A stretch of 51,296 nucleotides of DNA from AM-0621 sp964386705 (GCA_964386705.1 CAYLTY010000032.1:1-51296), one strand, 5' to 3'; shown: positions 8,155-18,111, numbered from the stretch's first letter. Notes: generated by a model not told the origin, from the sequence alone. Made by a program: numbers and translations.

Positions 8155-11100
8155 CTACTCCAGCGTGATCAATAGGTCGCCGGTTTCGACTTGGTTACCG
8201 GTCTTTACGAGGATCTCGGCAACAACGCCGTCTCGGTCGGCGCAGACGGTGGTTTCCATCTTCATAGCTTCGAGCGACATCAGCTTCTGGCCCTTGGTGA
8301 CCTTCGCCCCGACTTGCACCGCCACGTTCACGACCATGCCGGGCATCTGCGCCGCCACATGCTTCGGATTGTCGGCATCGGCCTTGAGGTTACGCGGGGT
8401 CTTCGGTTCCTGAGCACGGTCCAGAATCAACACGTCGCGCGGCTGGCCGTTGAGTTCGAAGAACACCGATCGACGACCATCCGCATGCGGGATGCCCTTC
8501 GTCAGGAACCGGATAATGAGCGTCTTGCCGGCTTCGATATCAACGGCAATCTCTTCACCCTGTTGCATGCCGTAGAAGAACACCGGCGTTGGCAACGTGC
8601 TGGTGTCGCTGTACTCCAGCGTGTGCTTGGCGAAGTCTTCGAAGACGCGCGGATAGAGCACTGACGACAACACTTGCTGGTGAGTCGGCTCGGTGCCCAA
8701 AGTCTTCTTGAGCTTCTCTTTCTCCGCATCGAAATCAGCCGGAGGCAGCGACTCGCCCGGACGTCCCGAGAAGCCTGGCTTCCCTTTCAGAACTCGCAGC
8801 TTCACTTGCTCGGGGAAGCCCCCTGGCGGGAAACCCATCGCACCGCTGATGAGGTCGACAACAGACGCCGGGTAGGAGAAATCGCGTTCGCCATTGAGAA
8901 TCGCATCGGCCGTCAGATCGTTCGCTACCATGAACAAGGCCATGTCGCCCACGGCCTTTGAGGTCGGCGTCACCTTCACGATGTCGCCAAACATCTGATT
9001 CACTTCTGCGTACGCATGACAGATCTGACGCCACTTGGGGGCCAGCCCCAGCGCCCGAGCTTGCTCGTACAGATTCGTGTACTGGCCACCCGGCATTTCG
9101 TGGTTGTAGAGGTCGGCAGTACCGGGCAGCACCAGGCTTTCAAACGGCGAGTAGAACTCACGCACCGCGCTCCAGTAGTCCGCGATGGAATCGAGATGCT
9201 CTGACTCCAATCCAGTCGGACGCGGCGTAAATCGTACAGCTTCACTGAGCGTGTTGAGATTCACTTGCGACGTTCCGCCAGACAGCGGCGCCATGGCGGC
9301 GTCGGCAATGTCGAGCCCCACTTCGGCCGCAGCGAGAATCGCCGCGACCTGAGTGCCGGCCGTGTCGTGCGTGTGAAAGTGAATCGGAATGCCAATCTCT
9401 TCCTTCAAAGTCTTGACCAGCAACCGCGCGGCAGCCGGCTTGCACAAACCTGCCATATCCTTGATGGCCAGAATGTGCGCACCCATCTTTTCGAGTTGTT
9501 TGGCCAACTCGACATAATACTTGAGGTCGTACTTGGTGCGATTCGGATTGAGGATATCGCCGGTGTAGCAAATCGCGGGTTCGCAGATGCCCTTGTTGGT
9601 ATCCAGCACAGCTTCCATCGCGACCTGCATGTTCGGCACCCAGTTCAGGGCGTCGAAGATGCGGAAGACGTCCATGCCCGCGCTCACGGATTCCTTCACG
9701 AACTCGCGAACCACGTTGTCCGGATAGTTCGTGTAACCAACGGCGTTGGAGGCTCGCAGCAGCATCTGGAACAGGATGTTCGGCGCCTTCTCGCGCATCT
9801 CAGCGAGTCGATTCCAAGGACATTCCTTGAGAAACCGCATCGAGGTGTCGAAGGTCGCTCCGCCCCAGTTCTCCAACGAAAACAGCTGCGGTGCCAGATG
9901 CGAATACGCCTCACAAACATCTACGAGATCCTTCGTGCGCACTCGAGTTGCCAGCAACGACTGGTGAGCATCGCGGAACGTCGTATCGGTGATGAGTAGT
10001 CGATCCTGCTGACGTACCCAGTCGGCAAAGTTCTTCGGACCGAGCTTCAGCAAGATGTCGCGCGTGCCTTCCGGCCGAGCGGCGTTGCGGTTGTATTCTG
10101 GCAGCGGAGCCGGTTCGCGGCGCTTCGCTGGTTCGCGATCCGCGACCAGCGAGTTGCCGTTCACAATCACGTCGCCGACGAACGACAAGAGCTTTTGTGC
10201 CCGGTTCTTGCGCGGCGCGACCTGCACCAGGAGTTCACGGTTCTCATCAATGAAGCGCGTCGTGCATTGCCCGTCGATGAAGGTTGGATGCTTCAGCAGC
10301 TTCTGCAGGAACGGAATGTTGGTTTTCACGCCGCGGACGCGGAACTCAGACAGGCAGCGTTCCATTCGTCGGACAGCGTCAATAAACCGACGACCGCGAG
10401 CAGACACTTTCACGAGCAGCGAGTCATAGAACGGGTAGACCATCGCTCCCGAGAATGCGGTGCCAGCATCCAGACGAATGCCCATGCCGCTCGCCGAGCG
10501 ATAGTGCGTGATGCGGCCGTAGTCTGGCAGGAAGTTGTTGGTCGGATCTTCCGTCGTCAAACGGCACTGCAGCGCGAAGCCACTCGTGGCCACCGATGCC
10601 TGACTGTCGATACCGATCAGTTCGTTGCTGAGATGCTCGCCCTGAGCAACCAGAATCTGTGCCTTAACGATGTCGATACCGGTGACTTCTTCGGTCACCG
10701 TGTGCTCGACCTGAATACGCGGATTGACTTCGATGAAGTAATACTCGTTGGTGTCGGCATCCACGAGGAACTCGACCGTTCCCGCGTGCGTGTAATCGAC
10801 CATCTTGCCGATCTTGATCGCCGCATCGCACAGCGCATCGCGCACGCCGCGATCGAGATTCGGAGCGGGAGCAATTTCCACCACCTTCTGGTGTCGACGC
10901 TGCACCGAACAATCACGCTCGAAGAGGTGCACCAGGTGCCCGTGCTTGTCACCGAGCAACTGCACCTCAATATGGCGCGCTCGCGAAATGAACTTCTCGA
11001 TGAAGATGTCGGGACTGCCAAACGCTGAAAGTGACTCGCGCTGAGCTTGTTCAAACGATGGCTTGAACTCTTCTTCCGTCCGCACCACGCGCATGCCGCG

Positions 11101-11601
11101 ACCGCCGCCACCATGAGCCGCCTTCAGGATGATCGGGAAGCCGAGCTTCTTGGCCGTGGCCAACCCCTGATCGGGGCTCTCGATGGCTTTCGCACTGCCG
11201 CCGAGAATCGGTACGCCGGCTTGTCGAGCTATTTCACGTGCGGCCGTCTTGTCACCCAATTGGTGCAGCACATCGACCGTCGGGCCGACAAACTCGATCC
11301 CTGCTTCGCGCACGGCTTTCGCGAAAGCCGGATTCTCGGACAGGAACCCGTAGCCGGGATGAATCGCGTCAACGCCCGCCTTTTTGGCGATCGCCACAAT
11401 GCCCGGAATGTCGAGGTACGACCGAATCGGCTCGCCCGTCTTGCCAACCTCGTAAGCCTCGTCCGCTTTGAAGCGATGGAGCGCAAAACGGTCCTCGTGC
11501 GCGTAGATCGCAACCGTTTTAACTCCGAGTTCAAAGGCTGACCGCAGAACGCGAATCGCAATTTCCGAACGATTCGCGACGAGCAATTTCCGAATCTTCA
11601 T
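8155..11601 (-). CDS. pyc: Pyruvate carboxylase
   Basis: At 1148 residues this has the normal length of the single-chain enzyme, which makes oxaloacetate from pyruvate, bicarbonate and ATP to refill the TCA cycle. The order is biotin carboxylase (residues 1 to about 450, MKIRKLLVANRSEIAIR, glycine-rich AHGGGGRGMR ATP loop), carboxyltransferase (about 560-1000, TDTTFRDAHQS, metal-site HFHTHDT) and C-terminal biotinyl domain with SLEAMKME, Lys1114 being the biotin site. The start is the ATG at 11601, which matches the family N-terminus exactly; an upstream in-frame start at 11778 adds unrelated sequence. It is divergent from cysE across a 716-base gap. Confidence 0.97.
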   Translation of the reverse strand: MKIRKLLVANRSEIAIRVLRSAFELGVKTVAIYAHEDRFALHRFKADEAYEVGKTGEPIRSYLDIPGIVAIAKKAGVDAIHPGYGFLSENPAFAKAVREAGIEFVGPTVDVLHQLGDKTAAREIARQAGVPILGGSAKAIESPDQGLATAKKLGFPIILKAAHGGGGRGMRVVRTEEEFKPSFEQAQRESLSAFGSPDIFIEKFISRARHIEVQLLGDKHGHLVHLFERDCSVQRRHQKVVEIAPAPNLDRGVRDALCDAAIKIGKMVDYTHAGTVEFLVDADTNEYYFIEVNPRIQVEHTVTEEVTGIDIVKAQILVAQGEHLSNELIGIDSQASVATSGFALQCRLTTEDPTNNFLPDYGRITHYRSASGMGIRLDAGTAFSGAMVYPFYDSLLVKVSARGRRFIDAVRRMERCLSEFRVRGVKTNIPFLQKLLKHPTFIDGQCTTRFIDENRELLVQVAPRKNRAQKLLSFVGDVIVNGNSLVADREPAKRREPAPLPEYNRNAARPEGTRDILLKLGPKNFADWVRQQDRLLITDTTFRDAHQSLLATRVRTKDLVDVCEAYSHLAPQLFSLENWGGATFDTSMRFLKECPWNRLAEMREKAPNILFQMLLRASNAVGYTNYPDNVVREFVKESVSAGMDVFRIFDALNWVPNMQVAMEAVLDTNKGICEPAICYTGDILNPNRTKYDLKYYVELAKQLEKMGAHILAIKDMAGLCKPAAARLLVKTLKEEIGIPIHFHTHDTAGTQVAAILAAAEVGLDIADAAMAPLSGGTSQVNLNTLSEAVRFTPRPTGLESEHLDSIADYWSAVREFYSPFESLVLPGTADLYNHEMPGGQYTNLYEQARALGLAPKWRQICHAYAEVNQMFGDIVKVTPTSKAVGDMALFMVANDLTADAILNGERDFSYPASVVDLISGAMGFPPGGFPEQVKLRVLKGKPGFSGRPGESLPPADFDAEKEKLKKTLGTEPTHQQVLSSVLYPRVFEDFAKHTLEYSDTSTLPTPVFFYGMQQGEEIAVDIEAGKTLIIRFLTKGIPHADGRRSVFFELNGQPRDVLILDRAQEPKTPRNLKADADNPKHVAAQMPGMVVNVAVQVGAKVTKGQKLMSLEAMKMETTVCADRDGVVAEILVKTGNQVETGDLLITLE

Positions 11602-12317
11602 TGTGCTATCAGAACAGATTTCGAGGCTGAAACGAGGCACCTGCCAGCAAAGGGCACCAGAGGTTAGCGATCGCTTTCCGAGACCAACAGCAACCCATCC
11701 GGAGTTTGCCAACTTCGTGACCGGGTGAGATGCCGACAGTCCAGATTTGTCGCACTTTTTCGGTAAATCTCGGTGCAAACAGACATTTACGCTGAAGGAG
11801 CAGCAATGGGCTTCGTCTCACGACTCGCGCTCACAAGTTCTCCGCGAATCTGAATAGTCGACGAGTCTCGCTCTGGTAGAAACGCCCAAATCCCAAACTC
11901 GCACTCGCTTGGCCGGAAACGTACTTGTCAGGCAAAGTTTGCCGGTTCGACCTAATCTTCTGGCGCAGCACCGCGATCCGGTTGTAAGAATCGTTCAACT
12001 TGAATCGTGGATGGGCCGATCGTGACGACCGCTACTTGTGAGCGATGTTGCGACGCAAGATTTGGTGGCCTGCGTGAGAACCCTCACGGCGAGCGCCACG
12101 CCTGGTTTCTGAGTTGCTTATGAACCGTTCATCAAATCGTCGTTCACGATTCCTCTGGCGTCCCCTGGCGGATGTCGGCGTGTGTACCGGACCGGCTTAG
12201 TCCCTGGATTGAGCCGGTTCCGCATGCGTCGTGAATCTTCCGGGCCGCTGTCCGATCCTCACGATCGAAGTTTTGGTCTAGATTTCGAGCGTGGGCACTT
12301 TTGGGAAGGAGTCGTGA
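11602..12317. other. Divergent intergenic region pyc-cysE, 716 bases
   Basis: No reading frame in this stretch looks like a protein. It must hold promoters for pyc and cysE. The only notable sites are GGCAAAGTTTGCC at 11931-11943, a 6+1+6 palindrome that could be an operator, and the strong ribosome site GGGAAGGAG just before cysE. I looked for a T-box or another riboswitch upstream of cysE and recognised none. Confidence 0.5.
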
Positions 12318-13253
12318 ATGGCTACTGATTTGTCGCTACGGGCTCGTTTACCGCAACTGACTGAACGACTGCTGGAATCCTACCGCGATATCGCGACCAT
12401 CAATCATCTCGGCCATTGCCCCCTACCCAGCACACAGGCGGTTATCGCCATTCTGGATGACCTCAAAGAGGTCCTGTTTCCGGGCTACCGCCGTCGGCAG
12501 AACCTGAACCTCGACAACGTCGTCTACTACGTGGGTGACTTGATTGACGCTGTTCATGACCAGTTGACCGAACAAATCGCCCGAGCGTTGCGGTACGGTG
12601 CCGAGGTCGGTGCCCAGCGCACCGAATGCCGGAGCGTCGAAGACTTCGAAGCAGCGGCTCAAGAACTCGCCATCCGCTTTCTCGAAAGCCTGCCGGACGT
12701 CCGGCACAATCTCGCCCGTGACGTACAAGCTGCTCACGACGGAGACCCGGCGTCGAAAGCTCCGGATGAAATCATCTTCTGCTATCCGGGCCTCGAAGCC
12801 ATTACCACCTATCGCATCGCTCACGAACTGCACCTGCTGAAAGTCCCGCTGATTCCGCGCATGATGACGGAGTTTGCTCACAGCCGGACGGGCATCGACA
12901 TTCATCCGGGCGCGACCATCGGTCCGTACTTCTTCATCGATCACGGAACGGGAGTGGTGATTGGCGAGACCTGCGAAATCGCCGAGCATGTGACACTGTA
13001 TCAGGGTGTGACACTCGGAGCGGTCAACTTCCCGCGTGACGCAGACGGCAACATCATCCGCGGCAGCAAGCGGCACCCCACGATCGAACGCGGTGTGGTG
13101 ATCTACTCCAACGCGTCGGTGCTCGGCGGTGACACGGTCGTTGGTGCGAACTCGATGATCGGTGCCGGTGTGACCGTGATGAGCAAGCAGATTCCGCCCA
13201 GCACGCTCGTGACGGTCGAGAAGCCAACGCTCAGATTCCGCGAAGCGTCGTAG
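12318..13253 (+). CDS. cysE: Serine O-acetyltransferase
   Basis: A 311-residue enzyme that acetylates L-serine with acetyl-CoA, the first step of cysteine synthesis. Residues about 1-170 form the helical SATase N-domain. The left-handed beta-helix follows (about 185-290), with the active-site region GIDIHPGATIG, FFIDHGTGVVIGE and the hexapeptide-repeat run VTLYQGVTLGAV. A GSKRHPTIE loop precedes the last coils, as in the EpsC/CysE group. The start has an excellent ribosome site (GGGAAGGAG). It stands alone on its strand, with a nested palindrome directly after it and a convergent LRR gene. Confidence 0.95.
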   Translation: MATDLSLRARLPQLTERLLESYRDIATINHLGHCPLPSTQAVIAILDDLKEVLFPGYRRRQNLNLDNVVYYVGDLIDAVHDQLTEQIARALRYGAEVGAQRTECRSVEDFEAAAQELAIRFLESLPDVRHNLARDVQAAHDGDPASKAPDEIIFCYPGLEAITTYRIAHELHLLKVPLIPRMMTEFAHSRTGIDIHPGATIGPYFFIDHGTGVVIGETCEIAEHVTLYQGVTLGAVNFPRDADGNIIRGSKRHPTIERGVVIYSNASVLGGDTVVGANSMIGAGVTVMSKQIPPSTLVTVEKPTLRFREAS

Positions 13254-13285
13254 TTCACCAGTCACGCTTGGATAACGGGTCTGTT

Positions 13286-13333
13286 GTAGGTCGGACAATC
13301 CTGTCCGACAGCCGGACAGATTGTCCGGCCTAC
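13286..13333. repeat. Nested palindrome C (GTCGGACA type) between convergent genes
   Basis: Arm 13286-13309 holds GTCGGACA atcc TGTCCGAC, a perfect 8-bp hairpin; arm 13311-13333 holds GCCGGACA gat TGTCCGGC, another perfect hairpin. The arms also pair with each other as one long stem with two wobble-type differences and one extra base. The element fills the gap between cysE and the convergent LRR gene, whose stop codon (13330-13332) lies inside the right arm. That position suits a bidirectional terminator. Confidence 0.75.
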
Positions 13334-14022
13334 TCTTCTTCGTCGCCTGTCTCGGGCTCGTCAGCGGCACTATCCGCGGGCCGAGTCACTGCCAGCGGGT
13401 TCTGGTCCTCCACCATGACTTTGGGAAAGGCTTTCTTGATGGCGGCAATACCGGCTTCCGTCAGCTGATTGCCGGTCATGTCGAGCACTTCCAACTTCTT
13501 GATCGACTTGTCACCAGCCAGGGTCATCGCACCTTTGTCGGTGATACGCCCATAGCTGAGATCCAGATCCTTGATCTTTTCCAATAAGCCCCACTCGTGC
13601 AGATAATCGCACGTGGCATTCAATGCTTCGGTGAGAACCAACCGCCGCAGCAATTGCATCTGCGGAGTCTTCAAGAGGATGTTGGCAATCTTGAGGTTCA
13701 GTTCGTCTAACTGCAGCCCTTCCACCCAGCCGCGCTTGAACCAGATCTTGCAGCCGGGCTTCTCCTGATACTTGCCCTTCATCAGGACGTAGTCAGCCAG
13801 ATCGCCCAGCCAGGTTCGACCATGTGCCGCCAGCAGACTGCGCTCGCGGCGTTCCAGTTCGTGCTTGCGATCTGGCTCGAGCCCCTTCTCTTCCAACTGG
13901 ATCTGCAACTCGATGAACTCGCCCCGAGGATCTCCGGCCTGCTTGAGTTCTGCGGCGTACTCTTGATGGCGCTTCACATCGCCCGGCTTTTCGAAGATTC
14001 GTTTCTCGAGATCATCTCGCAT
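13330..14022 (-). CDS. TIGR02996-domain leucine-rich-repeat protein
   Basis: A 230-residue cytoplasmic protein. The N-terminus (MRDDLEKRIFEKP, AGDPRGEFIELQIQLEE) matches the TIGR02996 repeat-companion domain, which is expanded in planctomycetes and precedes LRR domains. Residues about 95-215 hold ribonuclease-inhibitor-like repeats (LDLSYGRITDKGAM, LDMTGNQLTEAGI). The tail is acidic (ETGDEEE). The ATG at 14022 has AAAGGA seven bases upstream; an extension to 14055 is less likely. No enzyme motif is visible; a protein-binding role is the usual guess. Confidence 0.85.
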   Translation of the reverse strand: MRDDLEKRIFEKPGDVKRHQEYAAELKQAGDPRGEFIELQIQLEEKGLEPDRKHELERRERSLLAAHGRTWLGDLADYVLMKGKYQEKPGCKIWFKRGWVEGLQLDELNLKIANILLKTPQMQLLRRLVLTEALNATCDYLHEWGLLEKIKDLDLSYGRITDKGAMTLAGDKSIKKLEVLDMTGNQLTEAGIAAIKKAFPKVMVEDQNPLAVTRPADSAADEPETGDEEE

Positions 14023-14157
14023 CAACAGTCCTTTCGCTGAAAGCGAGGCACTCAATCGGCCCCGGCGATTCTCTTAGCAAGCGACTCGCCGCAACCATAG
14101 ACGCAGGCCCGGAATTCTAGCCCGAGTTGGCAATCTGTGAAGAAGAGCTTCGCCGCT

Positions 14158-15000
14158 TCAAGCCACGGGAGCCAGCCATTCGCCGCTGAAGACTTCGGTC
14201 GCAGGTCCCGTCATGAAGACTTCGTCCGAGTCTGCCCATTCAATTTCCAGATCACCACCGCGCAGATGGACCGTCACTTTTCGCTCGTTGACACCCGCCA
14301 GCACGCCCGCCACGACCGACGCACAGGCGCCCGTTCCACAAGCCCAAGTTTCGCCCGACCCGCGCTCCCAGACACGCATGATGGTCTCACGCGGTGACAC
14401 AACTTTGATGAACTCGGCGTTCACTCGCCGTGGAAAGGCCGGATGAAGTTCGATCTTGGGCCCCACGTTCAGCACCCAGTCATCCGTCACATCGTCAACG
14501 AACGTGACGCAGTGAGGATTGCCCATCGACACACAGGTTACCGCGAGTTGCCGCCCCGCGACTTCCAACGGAGCCTTGATCGGCGGATCTCCCGGCAGCG
14601 TCGTCGGAATGTCCGCACTCTTCAGGATCGGATGCGACATGTTCACTCGCACGCGTTCCACCTTGCCGCCGCTCACGAAAAGCTGGAGCGCCAGCACCCC
14701 GCGACCGGTCTCAATCGTCAGCGAATCCTTGCGGCAGATGCCATGATCGTAGACGTACTTCGCGACGCACCGAATCGCGTTACCGCACATTTCCGATTCG
14801 CTGCCATCCGCATTGAACATACGCATGCGGGCATCAGCCTTCTCGGACGGACAAATCAAAACAATACCGTCACCGCCCACACCGAAATGCCGATCGCTCA
14901 TGGCGATGGCCAGCTTCGGAATGTCACCAAGCTGCACGGGCTCGAAGCAGTTGATGTAGACGTAGTCATTGCCCGCACCGTGCATCTTCGTAAAACGCAT
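14158..15000 (-). CDS. dapF: Diaminopimelate epimerase
   Basis: A 280-residue PLP-independent racemase that converts LL- to meso-diaminopimelate for lysine and peptidoglycan. Both active-site cysteines are present: Cys72 in SEMCGNAIRC and Cys221 in ETWACGTGACAS. The N-terminal KMHGAGNDYVYI motif is intact. The ATG at 15000 is preceded by GAGG at good spacing. It is followed on the same strand by the LRR gene after 135 bases. Its presence fits the peptidoglycan now known in planctomycetes. Confidence 0.96.
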   Translation of the reverse strand: MRFTKMHGAGNDYVYINCFEPVQLGDIPKLAIAMSDRHFGVGGDGIVLICPSEKADARMRMFNADGSESEMCGNAIRCVAKYVYDHGICRKDSLTIETGRGVLALQLFVSGGKVERVRVNMSHPILKSADIPTTLPGDPPIKAPLEVAGRQLAVTCVSMGNPHCVTFVDDVTDDWVLNVGPKIELHPAFPRRVNAEFIKVVSPRETIMRVWERGSGETWACGTGACASVVAGVLAGVNERKVTVHLRGGDLEIEWADSDEVFMTGPATEVFSGEWLAPVA

Positions 15001-15158
15001 GACAGAATCCTCGGAAGCGATCCGCTCGAAGTCATTTGAATCAGGCCACCCGGCACCAGACACCAACGATGGGGCTCACGGTGCGAAGGTTGAAAGATAT
15101 TCGGCAGCCTGCCTGCCTTCGAGCCACCACTTTCAGATTTCGCATCCGGGCCGGATCG

Positions 15159-15944
15159 TCATTCCTCAGGTTTCGATTCCGGAGTCGCCAGCGTCTTTGG
15201 CTTGCTGCGGGCGTTTGACTGGTCCGCCAGCATCTTGTTGAGCAGCCCTATCACGGTCTTGCGGTAGACGGATTCCAGCAGAGGAAACTTCTTGATGAGC
15301 CCGAATGTCTTCGCCAGTTGCTGCCCGGTGTCCGCGTCGACTTCGACCTCTTCCTGCAGCTTGTGCCGGTCTTCCATCAGGGCGAAATAGTGGAGTTTGT
15401 CGTTTCGGGTTTCTTCCCGCACATCGACGATCTGAGCGGAGCTGATGTCGAACTTCGCGGGTTTCGCTGAGTCAACTTCCGGCGGTGCTGGAACATTCAA
15501 CGCCTTGTTCAACGTCTGAGAGATGGCGTCGACAGATTTTTCGTTGGAGATGACCGCCAGTTTCTTCGCGGCGGCTTCGAGGTCGCTCAGCTTCTTGTCT
15601 GCGGACTGCGCATCGGCTTCGCGCTGAGCCCGGTCCAATTGCTGCCTGACGAGGTCGCCGACCAAGGGCGTCTCCGGCGTCAATTCCGGCTGCGGCTCGG
15701 AGTTGCCCGCAAAAGTCGCTTCGATCGGAAGCTGCTCGGTTGCGTCAGAGCCAGCCACGATCGCGGTTGAATCGGAGTCCGAGTCACTCAACGTCGCAAC
15801 TGCCTGCGGGTCAAACGACACATTCGACGCACGATGCCCTCCGACATGGACCTCGCCCGAAGCCAGCCCCAGTGCCAACAACACCGCCAGGTGACCGCCC
15901 AATGAGGCAGCCCAGGCGCGACGGCGTTGGTGAGATTGGGACAT
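15159..15944 (-). CDS. Unknown protein with one membrane segment and coiled coil
   Basis: A 261-residue protein I do not recognise. A basic start (MSQSHQRRRAW) is followed by one hydrophobic segment (GGHLAVLLALGLASG), so it is a signal anchor or is exported. Then come a Ser/Asp-rich stretch (SDSDSDS), a Pro/Glu-rich linker, a helical Gln/Ala-rich coiled coil (RQQLDRAQREADAQ) at about 115-160 and a charged C-terminal helical region. I set the start at 15944, just before the basic segment; the frame remains open upstream to 16172 but reads as non-coding. It precedes dapF on the same strand by 158 bases and faces der divergently. Confidence 0.6.
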   Translation of the reverse strand: MSQSHQRRRAWAASLGGHLAVLLALGLASGEVHVGGHRASNVSFDPQAVATLSDSDSDSTAIVAGSDATEQLPIEATFAGNSEPQPELTPETPLVGDLVRQQLDRAQREADAQSADKKLSDLEAAAKKLAVISNEKSVDAISQTLNKALNVPAPPEVDSAKPAKFDISSAQIVDVREETRNDKLHYFALMEDRHKLQEEVEVDADTGQQLAKTFGLIKKFPLLESVYRKTVIGLLNKMLADQSNARSKPKTLATPESKPEE

Positions 15945-16224
15945 GGTGCAACTCGGCGGTGCATTGCCGAAGTACTGGAACCAAAACAGGTTGAACGAAA
16001 CAGTCTGACAATGTGTCTCGGCATTTCTCAATGGTCGAGCAGCCTTAAACCCGAAGAACATTCGGCCAGACCGCCATTTGACGCATCCAGTTTGCCTGAA
16101 ACCGCTTAGCAGCGTCAGACGCATCTGCGTGAAACCGCCCACGCCGTAAAGAGTTCCTACAACACTGCCCAAAAATCTCTATCATACGGGGCATTGCAAC
16201 TTTTTCGTTCACTTTGAGTCCGCC

Positions 16225-17745
16225 ATGTCCCTTCCGCGTGTCGCTATTGTTGGTCGCCCCAATGTGGGCAAGAGTTCGATTTTTAACTGGCTCGCGGGGC
16301 GCATGATTGCGGTCGTGGATAGCTTGGCGGGAACGACGCGCGACCGCATGTTCTACCTGATCCACGACGAAGACCGCTATTACGAGATCATCGACACGGG
16401 CGGAATCGGCATCGTCGACAGCGACGACCTCAGCGATCAGATCGAGGACCAGATTGAACTCGGGCTCCAGCAGGCTGACCTGATTCTATTCGTCGTCGAC
16501 GGCAAGGCAGGCGTCACTCCGCTCGACAGCTTCGTGGCCGAAAAGCTGCGGCGCATGGACAAGCCCAAGTTTCTGGTCATCAACAAGTGCGATTCGCAGA
16601 AGGTCGATGACGAGTCCTTCGAATTCCTGAAGCTGATCGGTGACAACGTCGTCCGCACCAGCGTGAAGAGCAACCGCAATCGGGACCTGCTGCTGGAGGC
16701 CATTCGTCAGCACTTGCCCCCACCACAGGACGACGAGAGCGAAGAGGGTTTTGAACTCGCGCAGGACGCCGAACTGAAAATGGCGATCGTCGGTCGCCGC
16801 AACGTCGGCAAGAGCACCTTCCTGAACGCGCTGGCCAACGAAGAGCGAGTCATCGTCAGCGAAGTGGCGGGCACGACACGCGACTGCATCGATATTCGCT
16901 TCGACGTCGACGGCAAGGCGCTGATCGCGATTGATACACCGGGCGTGCGCAAGAAGAAGAGTCTTGCCAACGACGTTGAGTTCTACGGCCTGGTCCGTGC
17001 TCAGCGCAGCATCCGCCGGGCGGATGTGGTGTTCATGTTCTTCAACGCCGAAGAGACGATCTCACGAGTTGATAAGCAACTCGTTGAAGAAATCGTGGCG
17101 AACTACAAGCCCTGCATTTTCGTGGTCAACAAGTGGGACATGGCCATGGAAAAGGGCATGACCATGGAGCGTTGGGGGAATTATCTCCTCAACGAGTTCG
17201 CATCGATCCGCCATGCCCCGATCGCGTTCATCACAGCCAAAGACAAGAAGAACATCCGCAAGATTATCAACCTGGCGCAGAACCTCTTCAAACAGACTCA
17301 CATGCGAGTCGCGACGGGCCGCCTGAATCGCATCATTCATGACGCCGTCGTGCGGAACAATCCGCCGGTCAGACAGAACAAGGTCCCGCGCATTTACTAT
17401 GCGACTCAGGTCGCCACTTGCCCGCCAACGATCGTCTTGAAGGTCAACGAACCAGGCATCTTTGAACCATCCTGGAAGCGATATCTGCTCGGCGTGCTGC
17501 AGCAGGAACTGCCATTCTCGGAAGTGCCCATCAAGCTCTACTTCCGTGCCAAGGACGACACCGGCTTCCGAGGTACTCACGACCTCGCCGACGAGATCGA
17601 TTCCGAGAATCCCTCGGACTACCTCATCGATCATCCGGGCGAGTCTGGCGACGAAAACTCGTCAGCCGAGATCAAGGACTTCGAAGACTTGTCGGACGAC
17701 GACCTCGAACTGGCCACAGACTCGGACGAGCTGCCGGAAGCATAG
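16225..17745 (+). CDS. der: Ribosome-assembly GTPase Der (EngA)
   Basis: A 506-residue protein with the tandem GTPase domains unique to Der, which acts in 50S subunit maturation. Domain 1 has GRPNVGKSS (10-18), DTGGI and NKCD. Domain 2 has GRRNVGKST (about 190-198), DTPGV and NKWD. A KH-like domain follows at about 355-440. The last 60 residues are a strongly acidic tail (DLSDDDLELATDSDE) longer than in most Der proteins. The ATG at 16225 directly precedes the first beta strand. It is monocistronic as far as can be seen. Confidence 0.96.
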   Translation: MSLPRVAIVGRPNVGKSSIFNWLAGRMIAVVDSLAGTTRDRMFYLIHDEDRYYEIIDTGGIGIVDSDDLSDQIEDQIELGLQQADLILFVVDGKAGVTPLDSFVAEKLRRMDKPKFLVINKCDSQKVDDESFEFLKLIGDNVVRTSVKSNRNRDLLLEAIRQHLPPPQDDESEEGFELAQDAELKMAIVGRRNVGKSTFLNALANEERVIVSEVAGTTRDCIDIRFDVDGKALIAIDTPGVRKKKSLANDVEFYGLVRAQRSIRRADVVFMFFNAEETISRVDKQLVEEIVANYKPCIFVVNKWDMAMEKGMTMERWGNYLLNEFASIRHAPIAFITAKDKKNIRKIINLAQNLFKQTHMRVATGRLNRIIHDAVVRNNPPVRQNKVPRIYYATQVATCPPTIVLKVNEPGIFEPSWKRYLLGVLQQELPFSEVPIKLYFRAKDDTGFRGTHDLADEIDSENPSDYLIDHPGESGDENSSAEIKDFEDLSDDDLELATDSDELPEA

Positions 17746-18111
17746 GCAGTCGCTGCATCGCAAAGCGTTGCGATTGATCAGGGACGCAGATGGCATTCTG
17801 CATGAGCAAAAAGTTTGCGGCATTAAAGCTCTTCAGCCCCACCGCGCAAGAGCTTATCACCGGCTTCGCCAGTTTGGGGTGAACCGCAAAACCTGCCGGG
17901 GCAAATCGACGCGCCGCGTGGCAGAATTGAGCGTTGCAAACTGCGCTCGATTCCCGGCGATTTATGCGATTCGCATGCAGAATTCTTCAACAGAGCCTGC
18001 GCGCCTCGCCGTAACGAAAACTGCCATCTCGCTCAGCGTTACGACGAGCCAGATGAAAACCAGTTCCAAGGTAACGCGGGCCATCCCGTGTATCACAGGA
18101 GTTACCAAGCC
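17746..18111. other. Intergenic region with hairpin after der, 366 bases
   Basis: No convincing gene. A stem AAGCTCTT (17826-17833) pairs perfectly with AAGAGCTT (17848-17855) across a 14-base loop, about 80 bases after der, but no T-run follows. The rest should be the promoter and leader of the small stress operon. AGGAG at 18097-18101 serves the next start. Confidence 0.45.
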
